Origin: Agapetus fuscipes
Lineage: Eukaryota > Arthropoda > Insecta > Trichoptera > Glossosomatidae
Length of the DNA stretch: 64,000 bases
Direction: 5' to 3'
Assembly: GCA_951799405.1 (NCBI GenBank)
Contig: OX637361.1
Location: forward strand, 7,587,156-7,651,155
The stretch's first letter is position 1; each line of letters begins with the position of its first letter. Below are positions 1 through 11,113 of the stretch, piece by piece. The notes beneath the pieces were generated by a model, which ran no database searches, was not told the origin of the DNA, and saw nothing but the letters and a program-made list of their open reading frames with translations. Both the position numbers and the translations under genes were made by a program.

Positions 1-4
1 CACA

Positions 5-46
5 TATCTGCAATGGCTTCTTCAGCGTAATGATGATGAACCTGGT
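5..46. repeat. Fragment of the foldback (FB) repeat family
   Basis: The stretch resembles the inner arm of the foldback family seen best at 28200..28422: the block around tctgcaatgg-cttct-ccagcg-aatgatgatgaa is shared with 14373..14561. It is cut by the window edge. Family membership is by eye, over about 40 bases. Confidence 0.35.
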
Positions 47-319
47 ATGAAAATTAGGAGTTTACGCGGGATATAAGAAAAACAATCCAGGCACTTTACT
101 CGCGTGTTATATGGAAAAACAGCGACGTCTATTTGCCCCTCTTATTAAACTGTGGGTTATGTGGTGACCATCACTTTTGATTCTTCACACGTGAGTTTGC
201 AAGTTGAGCAGCCATCTTTGAATTGCTCCAGTTCCGATGCAGCAACACATCATGTGTCAACCGCCGGACGTAAAAGCCGCAAACTTCTATTTAAGAAAGA
301 TAGTAACCACCAGATTGAG

Positions 320-520
320 CACCTGTGAAAGAGGCATATTAGGAGTGAGCCTCAGGAACAAGGCTGCCAATGAGGAGATCCACAGAGAAACTAGGGTCAC
401 CGATGTCTCGCCTAAAATGGCGCTGGGCAGGTCACATCGCAAGACAGGACCACGGCAGTTAGATGAAAAGGATCGTCCAAAGGCGACTCAGGATCTCCAA
501 CATAGCGTCAGATAGAAAGG
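320..520 (+). pseudogene. RTE-2 LINE, C-terminal fragment
   Basis: A reading frame here gives GVSLRNKAANEEIHRETR followed by VTDVSPKMALGRSHRKTG, which matches the C-terminal tail of RTE-type reverse transcriptase proteins (the region with ...SLRDR.N.EIRRRT.VTD...W.W.GH.AR). The same tail is at 23478..23830, so this is a dispersed family. There is no reverse transcriptase domain and the frame degenerates, so it is a dead 5'-truncated copy. Confidence 0.6.
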
Positions 521-654
521 CTTGGAGGAGTTCTAGATCTGAGAATGGACTGAGAAGGTCTTAGAAGGGAAGGAGATTAGAAGAATGTTTTTTGGTTGGA
601 ATGAATACAGATCGAACAATGGAGTATGTTTGAAATCTCGTATAATTGACATCT

Positions 655-727
655 TAAGACGAGGAAGTCCTGGAGTAAGGGGACCATGGATTGTGATGCG
701 GGAAGCCCTGAACCTTCAATGCTTGTG
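655..727 (+). repeat. RTE-2 LINE, extreme 3' coding fragment
   Basis: The bases around gtcctggagtaaggggacc and gcgggaagccctgaacc match the end of the RTE-2 fragment at 52228..52477 (ggagtgaggggaccatgg, gcgggaggccctgagcc). Only the last codons of the LINE frame are represented. No usable reading frame remains. Confidence 0.5.
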
Positions 728-936
728 AACCGGATTAAGTACATACTGCTAGTTGTCAATACTTTCCCAGAAAAAAGCGGTACTTAAATGAAATATCACG
801 TTTCGGAAATTGTACAAAATATGAATTGTACTGTTTAATTGCTTAGAATTTATTTGTTTTATATATTTGATTGTATCAATTGCCACCCCTAGCGGAATGG
901 CGACAGAGTTACAGTACAGTATCAATTGCATGTACT

Positions 937-1184
937 CCTTGATTGATAGGTTGGTATGCGACTGACCACCCATACTGTAAAAAATGGTTCACTTTGCCAA
1001 TGTCACCCCTGCTTCAGGGAAGGTCGGCAAGAGTTGCAGGGCTTATGTTCATTTGAGATTGGGGTTTTTATATTGTAGGTCCACATGCAGCATGTGTAAG
1101 CGCGAAATTATGCATGTCTGCTTGTGGGAATGCATTTAATATGAATCTCAAATGATACATATCTTTGCAGCTTAGATTTAGATG
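937..1184 (+). repeat. T250 repeat, complete
   Basis: T250 is defined here by a 5' edge reading ccttgacttataggttggta, a core gccaatgtcacccctg-ttcaggga, a later block gtctgcttgtgggaatgca, and a 3' end of cttagattagat repeats. This copy has all four blocks (5' edge variant ccttgattgataggttggta). The DNA before the 5' edge is unrelated to the RTE-1 LINE, whose 3' end is otherwise identical in layout (see 19966..22860). Confidence 0.8.
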
Positions 1185-2250
1185 AGAGAAATGTAGGTAT
1201 TATTATTGAATTTGCTAATTTCTTGGTAAGTTTATTTATCAAATTTGTCATACGTGTATCTTCGAATAGCATGTCAAAATAATTATCACATCACATGATC
1301 GTCCACACAATGCTAGTCCTTACGTGTCACCAGACCATCGTGCCAGCAGATGTATGCGAGACCATACATGTGTGCAGAACACCTTGGACCAAAGCAATTT
1401 ACAATATAGGATTTTTTCAAACAATAAACTATACTTATAGTTTCAAGGTGGGTTTTATAATACCGTATCTAATTCGCATAACAGTCGACATTACGTATGT
1501 ATAGAAAAGAAGATTATGCTTTGCAAAAATAATCCATAAATTTAATAGCTTTAAGGCTTATACTGGTAGGACAAAATACGTAAATTTTCTATGTATGTAA
1601 CCATTTGAAAGATCTTCTACGTGTTTTTATAAAGTTTTTTTATTCATAATGTATGTACATAGATAAATATGTGAAGATTTACGAGTACGTGAGACTGACG
1701 TGCTATGTCGTAAAAAATGTGTATATTTACTATCTTCTATGTAGCTAGATAGGTAAGTACCTACATGATAAACTTAGCTATTCAAAATAAGTATAGATAA
1801 AAAAAATGGTTTTCAATCCACAGATGATCTATCTACGGATCATCGTTATAAGTATGGAGAATTCTCTTCAGGCAGTGGATAAGCTATGGATTATCTGCAT
1901 CTGAATAACAATATTCCATTTTTTTGGCGTTAAGAAATAAACTACGATTAATTTTAGTGACATAATCGTATTAGGCAACGTTGCGCTGCTAATCTAAAAT
2001 CTAAATCTAAGTTGCAAAGATATATGGGTATCGCCGTCGAAATTTGTACCTTTTGTCTTGTGCGTGTGTCCCCTAATGATTTTCAGCTTTTTCATAAAAA
2101 CTGGTAATCTCTACTGAATTCTAAAATTATCAGAGTAAAGTAAATAAAAAGCGTATCGAAATACAAAAAAAAACTGCAAAAAGCATTAAGAGGAAACCTC
2201 AAGGGCTACAGAATTGAAAAATAGGTATTTGTAAAATCTGTTGCTGTCTC
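1185..2250. other. AT-rich stretch with nothing recognised
   Basis: No coding exon, RNA gene or repeat family member was recognised. Short open frames here have no recognisable protein features. If Clic intron 1 extends leftwards, this is intronic sequence. Confidence 0.5.
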
Positions 2251-2254
2251 GCAT

Positions 2255-2400
2255 TGCCCGCACAATCGAGCTATCGATGTGTGAGTGAGGCTGTCAATGT
2301 ATGCGTACCACGCTGCCCCTCCCCCCTCCCCTCGCCAAGTACCCGCGCCCGCCTGCGCCTGTCTGCGCCGCCCCACCCGCTGGCCCCATACTTCACATCT
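2255..2400. other. GC-rich, C-rich patch
   Basis: A block of about 145 bases is strongly C-rich on the plus strand (runs such as cccctcccccctcccctcgcc and gcgcctgtctgcgccgcccc) in a very AT-rich neighbourhood. It contains several CpG. Frames through it are low-complexity and not convincing proteins. It could be an old CpG-rich promoter or transposon sequence; no function is claimed. Confidence 0.4.
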
Positions 2401-3429
2401 TGCTTCCATGTAAATTGTAGTATGAAGGCCTTACAAACAAATTTGTATGAAAATAATAAGTTTGTATAGAGACTACCATTTTTTTTTGTTTTTCTGGAAA
2501 AATAATAATTGATTATTATAGGTATTATTGTAATGTGAAAAATTGCAATGCATCGTTTTTTGTTTAACCAATGGTGTTCCGAGATATTCGCAAACGATTG
2601 CTTTTTTACTTTCTTGCTATAGCCGAAGGCTATAAAAGAAAGTTATGATTTGGTGTGAAAAAAAAATTTCGAGGTTTTCACGGAAATGAGTTGTCCTGGT
2701 GCAGGACATGCCAAAAAACACTATCTTTCAAAAACGTCCGTCTGTATGTATGTATGTATGTGTGTGTGTCACTTTCCAAAGTATAAGACCTAGAGATACC
2801 AAATTTTGGCTACATCAACTTTTTTGGACATGTATTAAGTATGAATAACATGGCATTACACCAACTTGAAAATTCAAGATGGCTGCCATACAAAAAAAAC
2901 ATAAAATTGCACTTTTCTCAAAAACGGCTCCAAGAATTTTTCTTAAATTTTCAGAGTTGCCATAATTTAATTTTTAACTAAATAAATTAGTTATGGCAAC
3001 ACTCTAACTAATCTGTGTCTATGGGCTGCCATATGAAAAAAACAAACGATTGTGATTTTATCGAAAGTTAAGGGGTCAACAAAAATATAGTATTCCACAA
3101 TATTATGGACAACATAAATTTCTACAAATTAACAAAAAAAATTTTTTGAAAAAATAAATATAAAGCACCGTTTACACGACCTGAAATTTTAAATCGAAAA
3201 TATTACAAAAACCTTTTAAAATGCAAGATATTTAGATTTGATAGAAAGAACAAGCTTATCACTTTAATTCGTAATCATTTTTTTTTTACTTTTTTGAAAA
3301 TTCAAGATGGCTTCCGAAGAGCTGAAAATTTTAAATGCGATTTCTTAAAAAACGGCTCCGACGATGAATATGCCGATGATGAAAAAATAAATATAAAGCA
3401 CCGTTTACACGACCTGAAATTTTAAATCG

Positions 3430-3790
3430 AAAATATTACGGTTGAAATGGCTTATCTGAGAGCAATGGCTGGAAAGACACTGAGTGATAGAGTACGTAAT
3501 GCTTGAGTGATGAACGAGTGTGGTATAAAAGAGAATATGATAATGAAAGTACAAAAAAGTACGATGAGATGGTTCAGACATCTTGAAAGAATGGATGATG
3601 AACAACTAACGAAAAAAGTGTACAAAGGAAATGTCAGAGGAAAGCGTGGAAGGAAGGCTGAGGAAAGAATGGTTAGACCAAATAGGTGAGATTGCGAAAG
3701 AATGGATCCTGCAGAGTGAGAATAAGAGAAGAGTATGTATGAAAAAGGTGATGACAGCAAAAAGTGGAGGCGCATCTGCGGAGGTACCGG
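3430..3790 (+). pseudogene. Degenerate RTE-1-type LINE C-terminus
   Basis: Two overlapping frames preserve MRWFRHLERMDDEQLTKKVY, then a GR-RKEWLDQIGEIAKEW block and NKRRVCMKKVMT. These correspond to the last 100 residues of the RTE-1 protein at 20324..22840 (RWFGHMERMNEERLTKKVY; NKRRACMKKVMT). Frameshifts separate the blocks. It is a diverged 5'-truncated copy inside the inverted-repeat element at 2603..4423. Confidence 0.6.
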
Positions 3791-3877
3791 CCACCCCTAA
3801 TGAAACGGTGGCAGGATACAGTACAGTACAGTACAGAGGTCAGCTTCATACCAACCTATGAGTCGAGGATCTTTCTT

Positions 3878-3972
3878 GTGTAATTGGCGCTTTTTCCAGA
3901 GAAGACCAACCTCGCAGAGGGCTCTTGAGGTGTGATTCACACAAAACGGCGCTCACCAAATAAATCATCCAA
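3878..3972 (+). mobile_element. SINE-A, 3' fragment
   Basis: The block cgcagagggctcttgaggtg and the end ctcaccaaataaatcatcc are the reverse of the 3' part of the SINE-A copies at 33050..33318 and 33424..33688. The tRNA-like head is missing. Just upstream, 3838..3866 is a minus-strand scrap of the T250 5' edge (cataccaacctatgagtc). Confidence 0.55.
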
Positions 3973-4423
3973 ATTTTTTTTTTTCACTTAAGAATTTATA
4001 TGGCTATTTCCATACTTGCACGGGTATGCAGGTACACACCGCGGGGAATAAAATTGATTTATTATCGATATATTATATTTTCATTGAAACTGCATAAGCT
4101 GGTAGATGATTATAGCTTTACATACGTCATACAGTGGGTTAATTTTTGCAAGAAAGTCGAGTGCAGATTCTGTGCAATTTATTTATATGGCAACCCACAA
4201 AAAATGACTTTTTTGGAAAAAATGTTTATAACTGTCTGGTAGAACGAATAAAGCAATGACTGATATTATTATTATTATTATTATACAGCCGGACGTTTTT
4301 GCAAGATAGTGTTTTTTGGCATGTCCTGCACCAGGACAACTCATTTCCGTGAAAATCTCGATTTTTTTTTTCTCGCCAAAACAAAACTTTCTTTACTCCG
4401 TACCGGGAGCAAGAAAGTAAAAA

Positions 4424-6627
4424 TCAAATCCCAAATTTTCAAGATTTCTGCTTATATGTAATTCGTGTTTGGATTCAGACTTTTGCATGTTTTTTTTAAC
4501 AGATATTACATATACCTAGTGACGCACATTTTGATGTTGAAATGAATGGACTTGTTTTTTATCAAATCTTTCGTTTTCTTCAAAAGTCAGTTTGAGCTCA
4601 ATTTATTGAATAGTTTTTTCTGTATCAAAAAAATGAAATAAAAAAATTGACACCAAAAGATTTTTGCCAGCCGGCCCTGGTCAAAGGAAGCAATAAAAAA
4701 GTGTATAATGGAATATCTCCTTATTTTCGCAGCAATTATTATTGCTTTTTCTTCCTTTGTCTGTATACGCATTAGTCCGCCCGTCCCCAACCTCAAGCCT
4801 CCCCCCGCAAAGCGCGATAGGGACAACTGCAGCTTGGACCGAAAATACCTATTAAAATTACACAAAATCAACGTTTCGTAATCCCCTGTTCCCTTCTCCA
4901 AAACTTGACCGATTCAACTAATTTTTTTCTTTAATAAATAAAGATAGACTTTAGCCGTGTTTCTATGTTTTCCTTTTTTTATATAATTTAGTCAATTTTG
5001 TTTTCTGGATGTTTAAACACAGCGAAAAATCTGACAAATTTTATGGGTTTTTGAATGTTCATATCTCTTTTAATAATTAATTTATGAAAAAAAAGAAAAC
5101 CGAGGGACATACCAATAGTAGTCATTGATTTTTGAGACAAAAATGATTGCTCTACTAACATTATCCAGGGAGAAAACAGGGGACTACGTTTGTATGGCGT
5201 AACGGCCCTTTTGTTTCCTCTTAAGTGGCGATGTAATTAAAAAATAAAACAAAAACGCCTTTTTTCCATTCCCATACAAATTTTACATGTCCGCAACCCG
5301 TTTTTGACCCTTTGATGGCATGATACGATCAAAATAGTCAAACGTTTTTAAAGTTGAGTATTTTTGCATATACCTTAGTAACGTATCTTTCATTTTCTGT
5401 ACTAGCCACAATAATATTTACTTATTTAAACACGAAATATTGATTGCTAAGAGTTGTCTCCATTTTTGGCTCCGAAATTTTTCTTTTAGTATGTTACCAA
5501 TTCCATTGGAACTGACAAAAATCTTGCAACTTTAAGTATTTATTCACGTATGGTAACTCTTTGATGTAGTGTGGACAACACAAAAAAACTCATTCGATAC
5601 CTTCATTTTCTTTTGAGAACGTTTACATCAGACTCGGGAATTTGTCGTGTGTGTTTTGAGTGGAAGTTAACTTGGCATTATTAAGGGTGATTGAGAGGTC
5701 AGCGCGCCCAACTTTGATGACCGAAATAACCCATATTTTGAATGGTAAGGTAGTATTTTTTCTCCAGTTTAAATTAACACATAAAATAAGGTATTTTTTT
5801 CCATAAAATACCAATTCAAAATAATTTTATTTACGGAGATACCTTAAATGGAGATTTCCACTGTTCTTATGAATAAATCCTAACTTTTTTTTATTTCAAA
5901 GCATTCATTTTGATTAGTTTTATTTTTTCTACTTGTTAGTTGTTTTTTTTTACTTTTCATTGATTTTTTATGATTATTTAAAAAGTACCCAAATTTTGCA
6001 TACGATATTGTAGCTAAATTCGTCTTTTAATGGTTTATTTTCCTTTTAGGATTTGAAGTGATATTTTTTATGTTTTCAATGCATTACTTGTTTTATTTTT
6101 TCTCCTCTAATTTATAATTAATAATGGAAAAAGAAAGATTTTCATACAAAAAATGATCCAGTCTTTGGCGCCACGGATAAACTGTGGCGGATTCGTGAAC
6201 TGGCTTTAAATATAATATCTCCTCCGTTTTTGACCAAAAAATTATGAGTCCGATTATGAGTCCGAAAATGGTGTAACGGAGTTCAAGCGTTTACGTTAAA
6301 ACTGGACCAAACAGGTACAAAAATGCATGAAAACCAAAACGCCAGCTCGAGATGCTGTTTAAGATTCGATACATTTTTCGCATGCGGTCTATTTCCTATA
6401 GTTACGAGAATTTTACACTTCGGGTATACTCGTATATCTTCGTATATCGACGGAAATGCACGAGTGGCTGTGGTTTAGTAAAATACGTATATACAGGTAT
6501 TCCACTAGAAAGATTCATTGGCAAAACATAAATTATTTCGCGGTGTCAGAATATCGTCGCCTTACTTTCAAAACCTCGTATCTCAAAAAAATAAATATTC
6601 TTCTATATAATATTACATAACTACTAC
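4424..6627. other. AT-rich stretch, no gene recognised
   Basis: Long AT-rich sequence with homopolymer runs. Around 6280..6360 it contains a short motif (aaaatgcatgaaaaccaaaacgc) that recurs in diverged form near 8020, 12040, 41070 and 55770, suggesting an old dispersed repeat. No exon or RNA gene could be supported. Confidence 0.45.
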
Positions 6628-7236
6628 ATACTCGATGGTTTGAGCATATGGAGAGAATGAATGAGGAAAGACTGACGAAGAAAGTATATGTGGCAAGAAT
6701 GGAAGGGCGTGGGTTCGAATCCCGGCGGAGCACAAAAAATATACCATTTATATTTTCAAATTTGCTCTTCGCTGGATGAAAAATTCATAAACCTTTACCA
6801 AAGACTGGAGGAAATGAAAGAAGTATGTAAGGAAAGATAGAAATGGCGGTTGATCTGTAATGTTGGCGGCTTGGGTTTATAAAATTGGAATTTGTTTTAG
6901 TTTTGATGTCCATAGAAATGATTATTTATTGATTTAAATTGTCGTGTATGTTCCTTGACTTATAGGTTAGTATGCGGCTGACCACCCATGCTGTAAAAAT
7001 GGTTCAATTTGCCAATATCACCCCTGTCTCAGGGAAGGACGGCAAGAGTTGCAGGGTGTATGTCCATTTGAGATTTGGTTTTTATGTTGTAGGTTCACAT
7101 GAGGCATGTGCAAGCGCAAACTTGTACGTGTCTGGTTGTGAGAATGCATGTAATGTGAATCTCCAATGTAACATATCTTTGCAACTTACATTAGATTAGA
7201 TTAGAATTGATATAAATCTCTGCAGCTTAGATTAGA
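6628..7236 (+). mobile_element. RTE-1 3' end, interrupted by a SINE-A fragment
   Basis: The first part encodes WFEHMERMNEERLTKKVYVA, the RTE-1 C-terminal region. It then switches at about 6706 into SINE-A sequence and resumes at about 6811 with EEMKEVCKE and KWRLICNVGG, the very end of the RTE-1 protein. A full T250 follows from 6951. About 40 codons of RTE-1 present in other copies are absent, replaced by the SINE piece. The 3' end carries two consecutive tails (ttagattag near 7192 and again near 7227). Confidence 0.7.
6706..6810 (+). mobile_element. SINE-A fragment inside RTE-1
   Basis: Begins gggcgtgggttcgaatcccg, which is the box-B half of a tRNA-like head, and continues gcggagcacaaaaa and tttgctcttcgctgg as in the full SINE-A at 9791..10115. 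Box A is missing, so it is truncated at its 5' side. Confidence 0.7.
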
Positions 7237-8654
7237 TAAGTAAATTATTTAAGTTAACCTGCTTTGTTTCATTGCTATAAAAATCACTTTAAGCAGAAAT
7301 AAAGCACTTACTGCCTCTTTAATTGTACATTTGCTAAGAAAAAAAGTAGTATCTGTCACTTACTGCTTTTATGCTTAGTTTTTCTTATAACCAAAAAGCA
7401 GTAAGTGTTATAATTTTATGAATTTTTAATTTATTTTCATATTTTTTAATAGTTATACGTAAAAGGTCACTCACAAAAACCATGGTAAAAAATTGAAACT
7501 GAAATCTTAAAATTTAAATAAGTTAGCCCAACAAACTCAAGTTTGAAGTAGATTATCTCAAAACAAATATTTTGCAGATACTTCCTTTTTGGTAAGCAGG
7601 GCAGAACAGCAGAACGTCGCACTGGTAAATAAAAATAATGCTCTGCACACAAATCCGTGTTTGTATTCAAGATGCAATATTTTGTTAAAGTTTGTGTACA
7701 ACACTCATACAACACTATTATGTGTGCTGAATCTTTTATCTGAAGATTCACAATTAATTATATAAAAAGTAAAACGCTCTCAAGGAGCGTTGTGTTACTT
7801 TCTATACAATTTTGTGAAAAATGAAATGTGTAACAAATAATAAATTAATTTATTTCGAAATAAAGTAAATACTTTTATTTTAAAAATGTACAACTTATTG
7901 ATTTTAATTAAAGTCAGGATTTTTTTGATGTATTATAAAAAAGAAACACAAAATGGCTAAGAAAAGTTTCTAAGCCCTACCGGTGAATTCTAAAAGCGTT
8001 TACACAACCATAGCGTTTATCCAAAAGTTTATAAAAACTAAAACGCTGGGGAGTAACGCCATCTAATCATGATGAGTCAAAGTTATTTGACATAAAATTA
8101 CGATTTTAGTTTCATAAAACAATTAAAGAGGTTCTTTAGTCCCGATATTAATAATCTTCTTAAACTCTCGTATAACCTTAAGGTATGTATTCGAATATGT
8201 TGTCAGTTGTATATTTTTTACTTAGATCCATTAATTCTTCTAATGATTGTATGTTTTTATCATTCCTGACAGTATTATTTTTCAAATGGCACAAGTTTAA
8301 GGTAATGTCGGGCGGTTTTTTATTTACAATCTTCACCGTATGTTACCAGTATTAAGGTGTATTCACGTAGGTTTAAAAAAATTCACCTACTTACCGTTAA
8401 TTTATGGTTGACTAACAAATAACATTTACGTACCTAATTGAAACATAAAACTATCTAATCAACCTTACTACATGCTATTAATATTTTAAATGCACCGTTT
8501 GATGTTTGTTATTCAAAATAGCAAAAAGGTTTATTCCGTGATCTGTGGGCTAAACGATTAAATGAAATTTCGACCACAGAGGTACCTAATTTTTATATCG
8601 GTGCTGGATACTGTGAAAAATGTACGCAAAAAACATTGCCTATCTATCTAAATC
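7237..8654. other. AT-rich stretch, no gene recognised
   Basis: No coding exon is supported. A variant of the dispersed aaactaaaacgctgg motif occurs at about 8030..8060. Frames of up to about 94 codons occur but have no recognisable protein features. Confidence 0.45.
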
Positions 8655-8877
8655 TATGATAATCTATAATCTAAGTTACAAAAATATATTGCATTTAAGA
8701 CTTTAAGTTCGTACTTAAACATGCTGCATGTGAACCTACAATATAAAACCCAATCTCAAATGAACATAAACCCTGCAACTCTTGCCGACCTTACCTGACA
8801 CAATGGTAACATTGGTAAAGTGAACCATTTTTTACAGTATGAGTGGTCAGCTTCATACTAACCTATAAGTCAAGGAA
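8655..8877 (-). repeat. T250 repeat
   Basis: Read on the minus strand it starts at the shared 5' edge (ttccttgacttataggtt) and ends tagattatagattatc. It has a deletion in the second half, between the cgcatg-like block and the tail. The tail is of the ttatagattatag subtype rather than the ttaga subtype. The DNA beyond the 5' edge is not LINE sequence. Confidence 0.75.
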
Positions 8878-9202
8878 ACTTATTGAAATACAATAAACGA
8901 ACGATTTTAGGTAGTTATTAAATGTGCGTATTCATATTTTTATTAAACATTCATAGACAAACAACATTTATATTTATAGATATTCAAAATGGTGCTCTTA
9001 TATTTTTTACTGAACAGTGTTTACGAATTGCTATAAAATCTTGTATTCGTCGTCGAAAAAAGAAATGAGATATCGAAATGTAAAAAAACCTAATTTTTCG
9101 AACCTGTCCGTCATTTTGAATAGACCTTAATTTAACTCACGATGTTTTCGTTTTCTTGAATCTTGCCGGTCGACAGTTATGGTACAAATTTAAACGGCGT
9201 TA
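8878..9202. other. Unassigned AT-rich spacer
   Basis: Lies between two T250 copies of the same orientation. No gene, RNA or recognised repeat. Confidence 0.4.
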
Positions 9203-9428
9203 CCCATATATCATTTAAGATTCATATTAAACGCATTCCCACAAGCAGACATCATAATTTCGCGCTAACACATGCCGCATGTGGACCTACAATATAAAAA
9301 CCCAATCTCAAATGAACATAAGCCCTGCAACTCTTGCCGACCTTCCCTGAAACAGGGGTGACATTGGAAAAGTGAACCATTTTTTACAGTATGGGTGGTC
9401 AGCCTCATACCAACCTATAAGTCAAGGA
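9203..9428 (-). repeat. T250 repeat, 3' tail missing
   Basis: All core blocks are present in the minus orientation, from the 5' edge at 9428 to the tatatcatttaag block near 9207, but the terminal ttagat repeats are absent. Its 5' edge is followed by unrelated sequence. Confidence 0.75.
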
Positions 9429-9499
9429 CAAAAAACCTGCAAGGCACAAAAAAGGTAGGGCTGTCGGTAGAGAGCTCCTTCCTAAACAACAAGCATTAC

Positions 9500-9715
9500 A
9501 TTAGTTCTGAAGCACTATTCTTCTAAATTCCTTACACTTTGGATATCAATCCAAGTCGAAGCTTGCCAGCGCTTGCGAAAAAACACCATAGATAAAAAAA
9601 AAAACACAGTACACCTTATTTTTGGACACGAATCGCTATTCCATCGCCTTAAGGTCGTAAGGAAATTTAGCACAAAAGCGCTTCTGGACTTAGCAAGCCA
9701 GAAGAACCCGGCATG
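9500..9715 (-). repeat. LINE-like remnant shared with 57168..57370
   Basis: The blocks ggacacgaatcgctat, ttaaggtcgtaagga and gcgcttctgg occur in the same order at 57290..57370, and the last two partly again near 30090..30115. On the minus strand both copies give a partial frame with FLTTLRRWNSDSCPK. At 57 kb the repeat adjoins a LINE-type zinc-knuckle sequence, so a LINE origin is likely; the clade is not identified. Confidence 0.45.
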
Positions 9716-9790
9716 CTTCAATAAAATACTATCATCTTTCAACACGCAAATATCAATCACATTTGTATTTCAATAACAACAAAACATTTT

Positions 9791-10115
9791 GACCGGTGCG
9801 TAGCTCAGTGGTAGCACTGCGGACACTGAATGGGAAGGTTGTGGGGTTCGAATCCCGGCGGAGCACAAAAAAATACCATTTATGTATATTTTCAAATTTG
9901 CTCTTCGCTGGGTTGAAAAAATCATAAACCTTTACCAAAGACCGGTCATCAAAAGGTCCATCCAGCCTTACAGCAACTGGGTCTTGCTTGAGTATTGGCG
10001 CTTTGTAGCGACGACCAAGTTCGTACACCTCTGCGGCACTACAACAAGTGTCATAGACCCCTAGAGTCTCCAAAATCGAGGGAGTCTCCCGCACAGGATT
10101 TCTTAAAAAAAAAAA
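9791..10115 (+). mobile_element. SINE-A, full length with tRNA-like head
   Basis: The head contains box A (tagctcagtggtag) and box B (gggttcgaatccc), the internal RNA polymerase III promoter of a tRNA, ending cggcggagcac. A non-tRNA body of about 240 bases follows and ends in an A-run at 10105..10115. This layout defines a tRNA-derived SINE rather than a tRNA gene: the acceptor ends do not pair as a cloverleaf and the same body recurs elsewhere. Confidence 0.8.
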
Positions 10116-10398
10116 TGGCAAAATCAAAATCGTCTGATGGCTGAAGTTTCCGTTGGTACATTTCTTATTTAGCTGGCGGTGACGCAATATAGTGATAACC
10201 AAGTTAGCTAATGTATGATAATAAGCCGCGGACTATTATGTATTTAACGCGGAAAAGTCATTATTATTCTGGCACCGGCCGCGAGCTCAGTATCCGCTTT
10301 CTGCCTACGCCTTTTGCACAAATTTGCCAAAATGCGGGTAAACAGAATGCTATCTAAACTTACACCCGCCTAATTCTAAATAATTTTAAGTAGATAAA

Positions 10399-10490
10399 TT
10401 ATCCGTAGTCTATTGGTTAACACTACAGACTGTTCGTGAGTTCCATTCCTGCCGAAGCACAAAAAAAAAATATTTTCAAATATGCTCTTC
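10399..10490 (+). mobile_element. SINE-A head fragment
   Basis: Box-A-like ccgtagtctattggttaac and a mutated box B (gagttccattcctgcc) are followed by the gaagcacaaaaa and atatgctcttc body start. Truncated at the point where a T250 begins. Confidence 0.6.
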
Positions 10491-10496
10491 TATAGA

Positions 10497-10747
10497 TAAT
10501 CTATAATCTAAGCTGCAAGGATAGGTATATATTCATTTAAATTTCTCAAATGCATGCCTACAAACAAACACGTGTAGTTCGCGCGTACAAATGCTGAATG
10601 TGTACCTACAAATAAAATCCAAACCTCAAATGAACATAAGCCCCACAACTTTTGCCGACCTTCCCTGACACAGGGGTGACATTGGCAAAAGTGAACCATT
10701 TTTTTCAGTATCGGTGGTCAGCCTCATACCAACCTATAAATCAAGGA
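10497..10747 (-). repeat. T250 repeat, complete
   Basis: Minus-strand copy running from the 5' edge at 10747 to a tagattatagattatc tail at 10497. It belongs to the variant with caaacaaacacgtgtagtt in the second half, also seen at 13683, 25283 and 51980. SINE-A heads flank it on both sides. Confidence 0.8.
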
Positions 10748-10763
10748 AATTTAATGTATATTT

Positions 10764-11113
10764 TCCGTAGTCTAGTGCAGAGGTTCCCAAACTTTTATTT
10801 CTCATAGACCTCTTCTTCATAGACTCGAAAATTTTGGGGTTCCGGCTTTTTGTCTAAAATAATCGACTCGGGGGGGGGGGGGGGGGGTAGGCACGCAATT
10901 TGGTAGATGGGTGGCCACGAGTTTGTATAATTCTTCGTAGACCCCCTCTTACGACTTGTATAGACCCCCATTTTAATTCATGTCAGGTCAAGGTAGACCC
11001 CCATCAAGTCTCCCGTAGACCCCCAGGGGTCGATGTCGACCACTTTGGGAATCACTGGTCTAGTGGTTAACGTTGCGAAGGTCGTGAGTTCAGTTCCCGG
11101 CGGAGCACAATTT
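10764..11113 (+). mobile_element. SINE-A head split by a hAT element
   Basis: The head starts ccgtagtctagtg at 10765, is interrupted by 10778..11057, and resumes gtctagtggttaacg then gttcagttcccggcggagc. Removing the insert and one copy of the 8-base duplication restores a continuous tRNA-like box A to box B head. Only the head and a few body bases remain. Confidence 0.8.
10778..11057. mobile_element. Short hAT-type element with 8-base target duplication
   Basis: The 280-base insert begins cagaggttcccaaac and ends, read inward from the other side, cagtgattcccaaag: imperfect terminal inverted repeats starting CAG. It is flanked by identical 8-base direct repeats gtctagtg at 10770..10777 and 11058..11065. 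CAG-type ends and 8-base duplications are the hAT hallmark. It has no coding capacity, so it needed transposase from elsewhere. It contains a run of about 18 G near 10870 and repeated gtagaccccc motifs. Confidence 0.85.

Larger units (their letters stand above)
2603..4423. mobile_element. DNA transposon-like element with about 130-base terminal inverted repeats
   Basis: The left end (tactttcttgct then gttgtcctggtgcaggaca and gccaaaaaacactatctt) is repeated in inverted orientation at about 4287..4423 (tgtcctgcaccaggacaac, agcaagaaagta). The two arms match over roughly 130 bases and lie 1.8 kb apart. No transposase is recognisable; the interior holds AT-rich sequence plus LINE and SINE fragments. 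The superfamily is unknown and the target duplication could not be resolved. Confidence 0.6.

Noticed and set aside
7467..7751. 94-codon minus-strand frame
   Set aside because: No domain, no splice signals of note, AT-rich composition.
9791..9870. tRNA gene
   Set aside because: Box A and box B are present, but the same head is attached to a repeated non-tRNA body (SINE-A) and the ends do not form an acceptor stem. The same reasoning applies to the heads of SINE-B (for example 25180..25257) and SINE-C.
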